Of a DNA stretch of 64,000 nucleotides, positions 23,235-34,286 are shown in pieces. Source of the stretch: Glycine soja (taxonomy: Eukaryota > Streptophyta > Magnoliopsida > Fabales > Fabaceae); contig NC_041007.1 in the NCBI RefSeq assembly GCF_004193775.1, forward strand, positions 24,414,201 to 24,478,200, given 5' to 3'. Both the position numbers and the translations under genes were made by a program. The notes beneath the pieces were generated by a model. The model had not been told where the DNA came from. It worked only from the letters and a program-made list of their open reading frames with translations, and did not search any database. The first letter of the stretch is position 1, and each line of letters opens with the position of its first letter.

Positions 23235-24492
23235 TGATTGAGCGTTTGTAGTTTAGTATTTTTCTATTCTTTTTAGCTCAATTGAAACCTATTTGAATCC
23301 TATTTTCTCACTTTAACTTATTTTTGGTCTTAGGATAATGATTGAGCTTAATTGATAATTGTGGCTCATTTTCATATTTTTGTGCTTACTTGGCCTATCT
23401 GCCTTGTGCAAGGCCTATAGGACACTAAAGAACTTCAAAAAGAGCATGTGAGTAGTCCTTGGAAATCTACGAAAAAGATCTTCAATTTTGTCATGGATAA
23501 GCTTGGGCCAATTCTGCCATTTTAAGGGTCAAATTGGGCTTGGAAGTCAAAACATCTGCACTTGAATAATTGGGCTACGAATTTGGGCTTTGCTTTGTGT
23601 AATTAGTTTAATTAGGTAGATTAGATAGGCCTAATCAAGACCAATCCCTTTCTTCTGAGTAGTAACTGTATGTATTAATGGAAGTTATTTAGTTAGTTAC
23701 TTCATTTTGTACAAAAGTAGATTTAGTTACTTGTGCAAGCTTTAGGATCAAACCTTTTCCTCTCTTTTTCTCTCAATTGTTCTTCATTCTTCTTACTCTT
23801 TTCACTTTTATTCTTCCTTTTTCTTACACAGATTTTGTGGATCTTCCATTGATGATGATCATGGAAGGCTAAACAATTAATCAATCCAAGGATCCACTCC
23901 AAGGAAGGCTGAATTTGAGTTTTGATTTAGTATTTCTAATTTGTGTGAATGTTCATCTTTTTCTTCAATCCTTTTTTCGATTTTCATGATTATTAATATG
24001 CTTAAGATTGAAAAAGAATTAGGTTAGGGATTCCTTTCCAAATTTCGAACTTAATCACAAATTGTTTGGATGATATTCCAACCTAATTTGTGATCTCAAT
24101 GAATTTAGGGATTAATTCGATTGAATTAACTCTGATGACATTGATTGAACATTCACAACTTGATCATTCTCCATAGAACTATGATAATTCGATTTTCATT
24201 GGTTTGGTGAATTGGATTGATGATTTCGAATTTGTTTTACAACCTGTTTGTGCAATTCTAATTGTGTTCTACAACTAAAAGTCTCTTTTAGTTTAGATTT
24301 TGCATTTCTATTTTGTTTTTTTCCATTTCTTTCCAGTGCCTACAAACTATTCGTTGAAATTATCCTTGTTGTTTATAAGTTAATTAAAGAAGGAACCAAA
24401 TTGAATCATATCTCTGAGTCAACTTAGGTTAATCCTATACAGCAGAATTTCCTAATTTTATTTATTTTGAATCGATTCGGCAGTCGTTATCA
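23235..24492 (+). repeat. Solo LTR, 1258 bp, TSD AGTCT
   Basis: TGATTGAGCGTTTG...GGCAGTCGTTATCA, flanked by AGTCT at 23230-23234 and 24493-24497. It is homologous in the opposite orientation to the split LTR at 2289/18225-19430: shared phrases include the 'gggcttggaagtcaaaacatctgc' region and the 'ggatccactccaaggaaggctga' region. No internal sequence remains. Confidence 0.88.
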
Positions 24493-24497
24493 AGTCT

Positions 24498-25246
24498 GAA
24501 AAATATTAGACACAAAAATACAGATCATGATCTGATAGCACATTAGACATAACTTTTATCATTTGTATTTATTTTCATTTAATCAAAATAATTAGGAGTC
24601 CTGATTTGTCTTTAAGACAAAAATGTCTTTTGACTTAAGATTGACTGATTGTTGAAGAGAGAAAGGAGAGGAAGAGATTGTGAGTTAAAATCCCTCAACA
24701 AACAAGAAATTAACAACTAACATTTGTCTTTCAAAAAAAAGCTTAATGTTACTTTTGGTCCATTAAGTTTATTTTTAGTTTTGTTTTGGTACATTAAAGT
24801 GAAAAGGTTTTGTTTTGGTCTTTTATGTTTTCAAAAGTTTTCTTTGGTCCATTTTTCCTATTTCCATTAACAATGTTAGTGGTTTTGTTAACTTCAATTT
24901 TAAAATGATTCATTTAAAATAGTGGTGGCGACTAAAAATCACTATTATTTTTATTTTACTTTAAAAATTATAGGCCACAAAATTGAAAAACCTTTTTCAA
25001 ATGTTTTTTTCACCCTCTTCTAGAAATACCAAATCAAGACTATGAAACACACAAATTCGTGCAAGAATTGTAGCACCAAACTCGTCCACTATGCTCCCCG
25101 AAGGATAGTTCCCCAATTCCCTCAACATCTTCTTGACAAAGGTCTTGAGCTTGAACATCACAGCTTCGTCAGAGGAGGCTTGTCCCAGTAGTGGCGGGGT
25201 TTGAAGGAGTTGTTGACAGGATGAGGGGGTGGTGGGATGGTTTGTC
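24498..25246. other. Old intergenic sequence with half of an inverted repeat and an ORF relic
   Basis: 24735-24990 is a T-rich segment that is loosely complementary to 27240-27428 (see findings). On the minus strand 25250-24997 has an open frame (LLGQASSDEAVMFKLK...GSIVDEFGATILARI) that looks protein-like but that I do not recognise. The solo LTR at 25252 interrupts whatever this was. Confidence 0.4.
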
Positions 25247-25251
25247 GTTGG

Positions 25252-26958
25252 TGTTGGATCGAGTGGCCTCAAAATAATTAAGAATGGGGGTTGAATTAAT
25301 TATTCCTAAACCTTTACTAATTAAAAAATTACTCTTCTAAGGCTTTTACTAAATTGTTAAGAGAATGAGGAGTAGAAGAGAAACTTAACAGAAAGTAAAA
25401 GCGGAAATTAAATGCACAGCGGAAAGTAAAAGAGTAGGGAAGAAGGAAACAAACACACAAGAGTTTTTATACTGGTTCGGCAACAACCCGTGCCTACATC
25501 CAGTCCCCAAGCGACCTGCGGTCCTTGAGATTTCTTTCAACCTTGTAAAAATCCTTTTACAAGCAAATATCCACAAGGGATGTACCCTCCCTTGTTCTCT
25601 TTGAACCTAGTGGATGTACCCTCCACTAGAACTGATCCATAAGAGATGTACCCTCTCTTGTTCTCAGTCAAACCCAAGTAGATGTACCCTCTACTTGTAC
25701 CACAAAGGATGTACCCTCCAATGTGTTAAGACAAAGATCTCAGGCAATTAAACCTTTGATACTTTGTGAATGGGGATACAAAAGAATTCTCAGGCGGTTA
25801 GTCCTTTGAAAACTTTTGTATTAGGGAATGGGAAGAATCAAAAGAATTCTCAGACGATGTCATTTTGAATTCTTTGACAAGGGAGAAGGGACACACAAAA
25901 TAATTATGGCGGTTAGTCCTTTGTTCTTCTGGAAAAGGGAGAAGAGACACACAAAAAGAATTCAGGCGGTTAGTCCTTGGCGAATTCTTTTTGGCAAAGG
26001 GAGAAGAGAATGAATAAAATGAATAGCACAAGTTTTCAAGGTTTAGAAAACCAGAAAACTTTGAAAAGCTTTTGGTACAAAGAAGAAGAAGAAGTTCAAA
26101 GAGATTCAAGGCTTATTAAGGATTGTATGAATAAGTGTAAAAAGTATTGAATGAATAAGTGTATAACAAAGCCTTGCTTTTATAGACTCTTCATGTCTGG
26201 TCAAGAAGACCATTTACAAGAGTTATAACTTTTAAAAAAACTTAAAACCAATTTGAAAAAGTCAAAAACCTTTTGAAGAGTTACATCTTTTTGATTTATT
26301 CAGAAACAATCACTGATAATCGATTACCAAATCAGTGTAATCGATTACACAAAGCTTTTATGTAAAAGGATGTGACTCTTCACATTTGAATTTGAATTTC
26401 AACATTCAAAGGCACTGGTAATCGATTACCAAAACATTGTAATCGATTACAACTTTTTGAAATTAATTGGAACGTTGTAAATTCAATTTGAAAACTTTTT
26501 CAAAACAATTTTGCTACTGGTAATCGATTACAATAATCTGGTAATCGATTACCAGAGAGTAAAAACTCTTTGGTAAACATGTTTTGAGAAAAATCTTGTG
26601 CTACTCAATTTTTGAGAAAAAAATTTCATACTTATCTTGATTGAGCCATCTCTTGATTCTTGAATCTTGAGTCTTGAATCTTGATCTTGATTCTTGAGAT
26701 CTTGAACCTTGAATCTTGATTCTTGAGATCTTGAACCTTGAATCTTGATTCTTGACTCTAAACTTTCTTCTTGAGTCTTGAATTCTTCTTGATTTACTTG
26801 AGTTGTGCTTTGATTGATCTTTGATTAACTTGAGTTGTTCTTTGATTGATCTTTGAGCTTTTTGTCATCACCTTTGTCATCATCTTTTGTTATCATCATT
26901 GTTATCATCAAAACACCTTTGAATCACCTTTGATTCACCATGAAGCTTTGCTTCTACA
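25252..26958 (-). repeat. Sirevirus-like solo LTR, 1707 bp, TSD GTTGG
   Basis: Plus strand TGTTGGATCGAGTGG...GCTTTGCTTCTACA, flanked by GTTGG at 25247-25251 and 26959-26963. On the sense (minus) strand TATAAAAG lies near 26177-26184. Four of the 'ggatgtaccctc' reiterations lie at 25575-25715. Three pairs of the palindrome GGTAATCGATTACC or close variants sit at about 26312-26350, 26416-26452 and 26518-26562. It is complete but has no internal region, so it is a solo LTR. Confidence 0.93.
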
Positions 26959-26963
26959 GTTGG

Positions 26964-27428
26964 GTTTGGGGTCACTATCGGCATGATGGTGGTGCTCTTG
27001 TCGAGTGGTAGAGAAAGAAATAAGGAAAGAGGGGAAGAGAAAGAAAGACAAAAAGGAAAAGGAAAAGGAAGAAGTGTGGTGGTGCAATGGTTGCTTTGAT
27101 TTGATGAGGGATTCGAGGTTGGTCTCCAAGACGAGGAAGTGGAATAAGAGCACTAGGAGTGTAGGAGCATGAAGTGGATGGCAACAATGGAGTTGTGGAG
27201 GTGCTACAAACATGGTCGAAGAAGATGAACAAGAGAAAGTTATTTTTAAAAAAAATAAGATAAAGATAATAGCAATTAAAAATTGTTATTATTTAAAATT
27301 AATTATTTTAAAATTTTAAAGTCAACAAAACTACTAATTTTATTAACTAGAAATAGAAAATATAGACAAAAATAAAACTTTTAAAGGCTAAAAATATAAC
27401 TTTTTAAATTTAATATAACATAACCAAA
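26964..27428. other. Continuation of interrupted host sequence
   Basis: The minus strand from 27232 has open frames rich in Ser/Phe and His (SFSFSFLSFFLFPS) that stop shortly before the LTR; no domain is recognised. 27240-27428 is AT-rich and loosely complementary to 24735-24990. It ends in CCAAA, the TSD of the next solo LTR. Confidence 0.4.
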
Positions 27429-28570
27429 TGATGTGCCATATTTTCTCCTATTTCTTAACCCTTTTTGCACCATTTTAAGTACTGATTAGTCTTAATTGTC
27501 AAATTAATTAGGCAGTTTTATTATTTGGGCCCATTCAGCTAATTTGATGTTTTTAATCTTATTTCAGGAATTAATGAAGCATTGGGCTTGAATCTAGAAT
27601 TGGGCTTGGGCTTGAATCCATAATTGGGCTTTGACTTGAAGAGGGCAGACTAATTTATTCTACAAAATTAGATCTTATCTTATCTTATCTTATCTAGATA
27701 TTATTTAGATTTGATCTCATCTAGATATTATTTCATCTAGATCTTATCTTATCTTATCTTATCTAGATTTGATTTGATTTTACGTATGGGCTTGGATTTA
27801 AAACAGATTTGTAAGCTTTGGGGCTGAAAACATATATAACATCACCAAGGTTCTAGTTTAGCTCTCTATCCTCTCTCTCTTCTATTTTTTCGTTTTTAGT
27901 TTTAGTCTCTCTCTCCTCTCTCTCTTTTATTTTTCGTTTTTTTTACAATTCCAGTTCAGACTTTTAGTTTTATCAATAAAATTTCGTTCTCTATCTGATT
28001 AATGGAAGGCTAAGTCCTCAGCGTTGTTTTCTCTTAAGGATCAAGCACAGTTTTCTTTGAGGATCTATTATTATTGTTAAATTTTGTTCAGTTATTTTTC
28101 CTCTTCACTAATTACTCTGAATTTGTTGCTGCTAATTCATGCATGCTTAGTGCTTGATTAATTGTTTCTGCGCTTAATTTACGTTCATTCTTAATGATCG
28201 TTTATGAGTAATTGGTGTATGTGATGCTTAATCACATAATGAATGCCTTATGTTGAATTTCGCTTAGTAATTTAATTTAGGGTTGGATTAAGTGGTTGAA
28301 CTGAATAAGGATAAATTCTCGCAACCTAGTATAAGAGACTTGCTTGTGAATCAATGGGAAGCAACGTATTTTAATTATGATATTTTCTAATTAAATTTTA
28401 CTCGCTGTTTAATTTACAAAAGCAAACAATCCCCCGCCCCCCAATTTGTTACTATTCCCTACTATCTGTTATGAACATTTGGTGTATCATTGCTCGTTGG
28501 GAAACGACCTAGGATCACTTCCTAGTTACTACATTTTAATATTTATTTGATTCGGGTACGGCCTCGATCA
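27429..28570 (+). repeat. Solo LTR, 1142 bp, TSD CCAAA
   Basis: TGATGTGCCATATTTTC...GGTACGGCCTCGATCA, flanked by CCAAA at 27424-27428 and 28571-28575. It contains a run of ATCTTATCTT/ATCTAGAT reiterations (27668-27775), CT-rich tracts (27870-27930), and the phrase GGGAAACGACCTAGGATC near the 3' end that is common in plant Ty3/gypsy LTRs. It ends 171 bp before the ARP6 pseudogene start. Confidence 0.9.
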
Positions 28571-29403
28571 CCAAACTAGAAGCAAACAGTTTTCTTTCTA
28601 ATAATCTTTCACAGCTACACTAATCAGCCTACTATTCTTGTTTGACATAGAAAGAAAGAACCCGGAGAGATCCTTTGGGGGAGCCAATGCAGAGATAAAG
28701 GGGCAACCAACCAAAAAGAGTGATTCAATTGGTTGAGCAAGATGTCGACATCGACGAACCTGGTGGTCCTGGACAATGGCGGTGGGCTAATAAAAGCAGG
28801 CATCGACGGCGAGCACGACCCCTTCGCCATAGTCCCAAACTGCCTTTACCGCCCCCCAACATCGAAGAAGTGGCTCCACCTCTACTCTGGCAATGAAGAC
28901 CTCACCTCTGCCGCCATGCGCTACCCCGTGGACCGCGGCTACCTCATAAACCCGGACCTACAACACAAAATCTGGTCCCACCTCTTCTCCTCCGTCCTCC
29001 ACACAAACCCTTCCAAATCCTCTCTCATCCTCACAGAGCCTCTATTCACAGCCCCCTCCATCCAACGCTCCATGGATGAACTCGTCTTCAAGGACTTTAA
29101 CTTTTGGGCCCTCTACCTGGCCGATTCTGCCTCTATCGTCTACCTCTACAAGGCCAGCCGCAACAATGCCAACGGGATCCTCTCCAAGGCCCAACAAAGC
29201 CTCGTCGTGGACTTGGGCTTCTCCTTCACCCACACCTCCCCCGTCTTTCACAACTTCGCCCTCAACTACGCCATCAGGAGAATCGACCTCAGTGGCAAGG
29301 CCCTCACTAACTACCTCAAGGATCTCGTCTCCTTCCGCTCCGTCAACATCATGGAAGAGACTTTCATCATCAATGATGTCAAGGAGAAGCTCTGCGGCTT
29401 GTG

Positions 29404-29840
29404 GGGGATTGATAAGAAATAATAATGGTAGATTCATTAAAGGGTTTGTTGTGAGCATTGGAAGTTGCAATGCCCTTTGGGCTGAGTTATGGGGTTTGTT
29501 TAAGGGTATTCAACTGGCGAGAGCCATGCATCTTCATCAAGTCTATTTTGAAATGGGTTCTTTACAAGTGGTCAAGTTTTTCAAGGAGAGAAAGTCTCAG
29601 TCTAGACATCTTTAGCCTATTATTGATGACATCATTCAAAACCTTAGCAAAACGGATTAGATAACTAAGCTTTCCCGTTCCTATGGGGAGGCCAACCTCT
29701 AGGAAAACTTCCTGGTGAACTATGGGCATCATATTGAGTCTCATTTTCTTGTTATAGATGTTGTTCCCCCAACTATGATATCCTCCTTACTGTTAGAGGA
29801 TAGGAGAGGGATAGCTTTTCCACACTTTGTTGCACTGTAG
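29404..29840 (+). pseudogene. LINE-type RNase H (RVT_3) relic inside ARP6
   Basis: In a frame different from ARP6 exon 1 the sequence reads GLIRNNNGRFIKGF, SCNALWAELWGLFKGIQLA, VYFEMGSLQVVKFF, then stops, then PTMISSLLLEDRRGIAFPHF. This is the C-terminal RNase H-like domain of plant non-LTR retrotransposons. The Glu in the AELWG helix is kept, but the usual Asp of the E-x-D-S motif is replaced (FEMGS). At least three in-frame stops are present. An A-rich stretch follows near 29865-29880, compatible with a degraded LINE tail. Similarity begins within about 9 bp of where ARP6 similarity stops. Confidence 0.8.
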
Positions 29841-29880
29841 TTTTTTCTTTGGTTTTACCCAGTAATAAAAAAGAACAATT

Positions 29881-30440
29881 GAATGTGTAAAAAGTGTGAC
29901 AATTGCGCCTTGTCCTTAAGTTTTTGTAGACCATTTTGTCATTAAATTGTAATGTTCAAGGACCAATATGATATTAAGTTATACGAAACGTAATTGTTTC
30001 ATTTCTTGCATATTCATAGCTAAATTAGAATTTTTATTTTTTCAAGAACTAAATTGTCATCATGGCTTTACACTTTCATGGACAAAAGTGGATATTTTCC
30101 TGGTGTTTTATTCTAAAAGCAACTTAATAGTAAAATTCAATATTTAATTTTTTATCCAACGTAAAAGCTATCCAAAATTACTTCAACTTAATTCATGTAG
30201 GTAGGACCCAGAATCAATTCTTCAAAGTGAGACCAAGCAATTGAACATTTAACTAAAAACACCTTAGCTAGTACTTCAGTACTTTAATTTATTTTTGACA
30301 ACTCAACATAAAACTAAGCACATACTTAAACTGATTTTTGACGACTCAACATAAAACCAAACGCACATTAATTGTTAGGTATGCTCATTTTTGTTATGCT
30401 ATAGTTTGTTGCTTCATTAGGATAATATTGCGGCCTGAGA
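29881..30440. other. Intronic/unassigned sequence of the ARP6 pseudogene
   Basis: AT-rich, with no domain and no sign of the missing ARP6 coding segment (the part between DVKEKLC and the FTYTK block). Confidence 0.5.
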
Positions 30441-31576
30441 AAAAGATTTCACATACACAAAGGAATTTGTTAAGTATCCAGATCAGGCACAACACTATCT
30501 TGCATTGAGGGAGTGTGGCCTTCCTTCTTCACCATCAGTGGATGCACCAGGGGATGTGAAATGCCTGGAAATTGCTAAGCAGCCAGAGGACAGGAAGATA
30601 GTTGATTTGACAAAAAATGTATTTGCAAGAATTTCTTGTAGTGTGATATTCATTTGTTTCAATGATTTGATGTTTGGCTTTCAGTTTGTGTGATCCTTAG
30701 GAATTTGACTTGACAAACAAACAGTTTCTTGTGCCAAAGATGATATTTCGTCCTGCTGATTTGGGTCTATCAATACAATGTGATTTTGGTTAATTCTTTG
30801 CTTGATGAATTTCTTAAGTGACTGTAAATGAGGGTCTTAGTCGAATTTTATTATTTGCTCATTATGATAAGGTGGTTGTTCTTTTATCTGTAAAATGTTG
30901 AGCAAAATGGTTTGCAAGAATGAACCAAGTTGAGCTAGTTGAATGCATTGTACGTGTTGTTAATGTGTGTCATCCACATCTTCACCCTGTACTCTATGAA
31001 AGGAAACAAGCTCAGACCATTATTGATGGCCTTGTTTGTAGATATTTGCATTTTTCTTAATTTGAAACACTCATTTTTAAATGTTGTGTGTGTGTGTGTG
31101 TGTATTTTTTTTTGTAGCATCATTTTAACTGGTGAAAGCACCTTATTTCCTCAGTTTGTTGAGAGACTGTAATTTTTTTGTTTGGATCACTGCATTTTGT
31201 ACCATGATGCCATAAATTTTATGCACTTTTGTGATCTATCTTTCTTGCCCTGTATAGCATGTTGTAAATGTTTAATTAATTGATTTTAAATGTTGTAGCG
31301 AGAAGGAGCTTCGGCCTCTAGTTCCTAATGACTATCGTGTGAAGATAGCAACTCAAGAAGAGTAAACATCTTCCCAAAATAGTTTGTTCATTTCAAGTTG
31401 ATATTTTCCATAAAAGAAATTATTGTTCTTCTTCAGTCCCTTACTAGGTGTTTGGCGTGGAGGGTCACTGTTGGCATCAAGTCCAGACTTTGAAGCTATG
31501 TGTGTGACCAAGTCTGAGTATGAGGAGCTTGGTTCTGCTAGATGTCGCAAGAGATTCTTTCATTAAATATACATGC

Positions 31577-33695
31577 TGTCATACCCTAATTTCGTCTGGG
31601 GACCATTGTTTGATGACATGCAACCTTTGTTTGACCGCTTCGAGGTACTTGGCACCCTTTGTTGCACAATACGTGAAGTTCCGAGACATGCCGAAAATCA
31701 AAAGGAAGCATTGTTACGCAATCCGTGAAATTCCGTAACATGTCGAAAATCAAAAGGAAGTATTGTTACGCAATCCGTGAGTTTCCGTAACATTCCGAAA
31801 GCTAAAAAATGAGTAATTACATGACCCGTAAAGTTTCGTAACCTTACGGAAAGAAAACAAGTATCGTTACAAAATTCGTAAAGTTTCGTAACGTTGCGGA
31901 AAAAGAATCACCAAAAAAGCAAAAGGGGGTGTGCATTTAGTAAAAAGGGGGTGTAAATAGAAATTAGAATCTGGGTCCTTCAACACATTTTGGAAGTTGG
32001 GTTGCTTAAGGAGAAAGCAACTGGGCGGCAAGCTCCTCCACATTTTTGAAAAATGGTTTCCGGGGCTTCCGTCGATTCCGTAATGCTTACGTAAAATTTC
32101 CGAAAACCTTGGGTAAGCATATTCCACTTAACATTGGTGAAAGGGAAGAGAAAAATAGATGAAAGTTAAGTCATATATGCTTCCGTAAGGCTTCCGTAAC
32201 TTTTCCGTAAATTACACAAGAAGGTGGGGTGAACTTATTAAGATAGAGGTGTAAATAGCAATTCGAGTCTAGGCCCTTTTGGAACATTTTGGAAGTTTGG
32301 TTGCTTAAGGAGGAAGCAACTGGGCGGCAAGCTCCTCCACAGTTTTGAAAAATGGTTTCCGGGGCTTCCGTGGCTTCCGTAATGCTTCCTTAAAATTTTC
32401 GAGAACCTTGGGTAAGCATATTCCACTTAACATTGGTGAAAGGGAAGAGAAAAAAGATGAAAATCAAATCCGAAACACTTCCGTAAGGCTTCCGTAACTT
32501 TTCCGTAAAATACAAAAAGGGGGGTGAACTTAGTAATTCGGGTGCGCTTAGAAATCTTCTTCATTAAGTCTCTGGGCAGTAAGCACCTCCCTTTTTTCCT
32601 ATAAATAGGGGCGGGGGAGCTGTTTCAAAATGTTCAAGACCCCTTGGCTATGCATTTCGGCTATTTTGGGCAAAAAAACACGTTTTCGTGAAGAAAAATC
32701 GAGTCGAAGTGTTTCCGTAACGCCTCCATAAGTGATTCTGTGGAAATTCTTCATCGTTCCTCGTCGTTCTTCACCGTTCTTCGTTCGTTCTTCATTCTTC
32801 AACGGGTAAGTTTTCGAATCTGAGACTTTCAATTCATTTCTTGTTTTGTGTACTTTCACTTTAATTTCGTTTACTTTTAGTTTTCTTTTCTTCCGTTTTT
32901 GACGTGCTTTAGTCATTTACTTAAGTCATTCTCTCACCTAATCAAAAGATAAAATAAATTTCCACCGATCATTTGATTTGTAATATCCGTTAATTTCTGT
33001 TAAAATGAAATCCGACCATTCGGTCATACCGTAACCACATTGGAAACCAAAAAGAGGTAAAATAATAATATAATAATCAAAAAAATATCTTTTAGTAAAA
33101 TAAACCAAAAAAATCAATCGGATGTTTCTCTTTGGGATTTCTCTTTCTTAATTGAATTGACTAATAACTAAAGTGAAACTAAGGCTAAAATCAACTCGCA
33201 AAGTCAAGCTCGTCCGCAAAAAATCACTAAAAAAGATTTTAAGGTTCGATACCCCAGTTTTTCTCATCAAGTAAAATGGATCATTTTAAGGTCCAACACC
33301 TTAAAAGGACCACCGTCCAAGTAAAAAGAATCGCTTGATTCGCCCTTTAGAAAGAACTACATAGGTCTGATTTCCTCTTCGGTGGAGGATACGTTGGAGC
33401 AAGAGCCCCGCTTTTGTCGACCTCAAAAATAAAAAAGATAAAAGTTTAGGTACACAATTTCACACAATTCTAATTTAAGGTTGTTGTCCTTTGGAACAAA
33501 CATGAGAGGTTCTAATACCTTCCTCAAACGTAAATACAACTCCCGAATCTGGAATATTCTTCATGACCGGTTTCCTTCGGTTTTTCCGACGTTTTCCACA
33601 AATAAACGTTGGTGGCGACTCCGCGCATTTTCCTCCTTTGGAAGACGCACTCGTGAGTCTCGCCTCGCTCGCCCGCAAAAGGGTAGGTTGCGACA
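31577..33695 (+). repeat. Element C 5' LTR, 2119 bp
   Basis: TGTCATACCCTAATTTCG...GGGTAGGTTGCGACA. The TATA box is TATAAATAG at 32600-32608. It is longer than the LTRs of A and B because a segment of about 300 bp is present twice in U3 (for example GAAAAATGGTTTCCGGGGC near 32047 and 32347). The TTACGG/CCGTAA motifs lie at 31670-31910 and again between the duplicated segments. Confidence 0.92.
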
Positions 33696-33697
33696 GT

Positions 33698-33716
33698 TGG
33701 CGACTCCACTAGGGAC
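33698..33716 (+). other. Element C primer-binding site
   Basis: TGGCGACTCCACTAGGGAC, two bases after the LTR end, of the same tRNA-Arg type as in A and B with one substitution. The very next base begins the gag remnant. Confidence 0.85.
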
Positions 33717-33800
33717 AAGAAGCATTGTAGGGCCCTGAAGCATAAGGTGCAAGGTCTAATTGATGCGGCCTGGTTGAAATTTGAGGAGAATCGCGTGTAA
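33717..33800 (+). pseudogene. Last 27 codons of gag fused to the primer site
   Basis: An open frame KKHCRALKHKVQGLIDAAWL...ENRV ends in TAA at 33798-33800. It corresponds to the region after the zinc-knuckle-like motif of gag in Element B (48938-48717). No start codon lies between the primer site and this frame, so it is a deletion scar and not a gene. Confidence 0.85.
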
Positions 33801-34281
33801 ATCCTGACATTGACAAGAGATGCCACACATGGGGCAATTTTGAAAGCTGTTGTTAGATGTCTCTAATAACTCATCAGGATTTTCAAGTTTGTACCATTAT
33901 TGTAAACCACAGTTACAATGTTAAATGAAATGGATAAAGTTGATATCTTTGTCCCTCATCCTCTCACAAACGCATCTTTGCTTATTCAACTTTCACCGGA
34001 ATGTGGGTGCAAGCCATTGGTCTGTTTGCTCAAGCGACCTGTGCTCCTGATTTTGGACTTCCAAGACCGTTCAATCAGAGATTACTCGTCTTGCACGTTG
34101 GTGGGGGTGCCGTAAAACAACGAGTAAAGTTCAAAACAAATAAGTTTGAAAATAAAAATAAAAAAAGAGTTCAAAAAGAAAAAAAAAGCATTTGATTGAC
34201 TGTGTTTTCAAGACGTTCATGTGACCTCATTTTATCATTCCGGAAAGTTTGTCTTTCTAGAGAGAAGTGAGTTATCAAGAA
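33801..34281. other. Element C non-coding module adjoining gag scar
   Basis: Inverted relative to 48300-48716 and 10660-11130, with which it is colinear. No gene seen. Confidence 0.7.
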
Positions 34282-34286
34282 TAGGA

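Larger units (their letters stand above)
28742..31566 (+). pseudogene. ARP6: ACTIN-RELATED PROTEIN 6 pseudogene (intron-containing)
   Basis: ARP6 is a subunit of the SWR1 chromatin-remodelling complex that deposits H2A.Z. Exon 1 (28742-29395) encodes about 218 residues: NLVVLDNGGGLIKAG, LTSAAMRYPVDRGYLIN, SLVVDLGFSFTHTSPVFHN, DVKEKLC. The start at 28742 fits the family better than the ATG nine bases upstream. The next coding segment is missing. Further exons: about 30450-30618 (FTYTKEFVKYPDQ...VDLTKN), 30701-30764 (EFDLTNKQFLVPK), 30918-31002 (MNQVELVECIVRVVN), 31118-31168 (SIILTGESTLFPQF), 31299-31361 (EKELRPLVPNDYRVKIATQE), 31437-31566 ([19 protein letters not shown] to RCRKRFFH and stop). 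The acceptor before 30918 is AA and the donor after 31002 is GA, so two splice sites are lost. Because introns remain it is a genomic, not retroposed, copy. Confidence 0.9.

Noticed and set aside
28733..28741. ATG nine bases upstream of the chosen ARP6 start
   Set aside because: The family N-terminus fits the start at 28742 (MSTSTNLVVLDNGGG); the upstream ATG only adds three residues.
29042..29470. 142-codon minus-strand open frame opposite ARP6 exon 1
   Set aside because: Mirror of a GC-rich coding exon; the plus strand has clear ARP6 homology.
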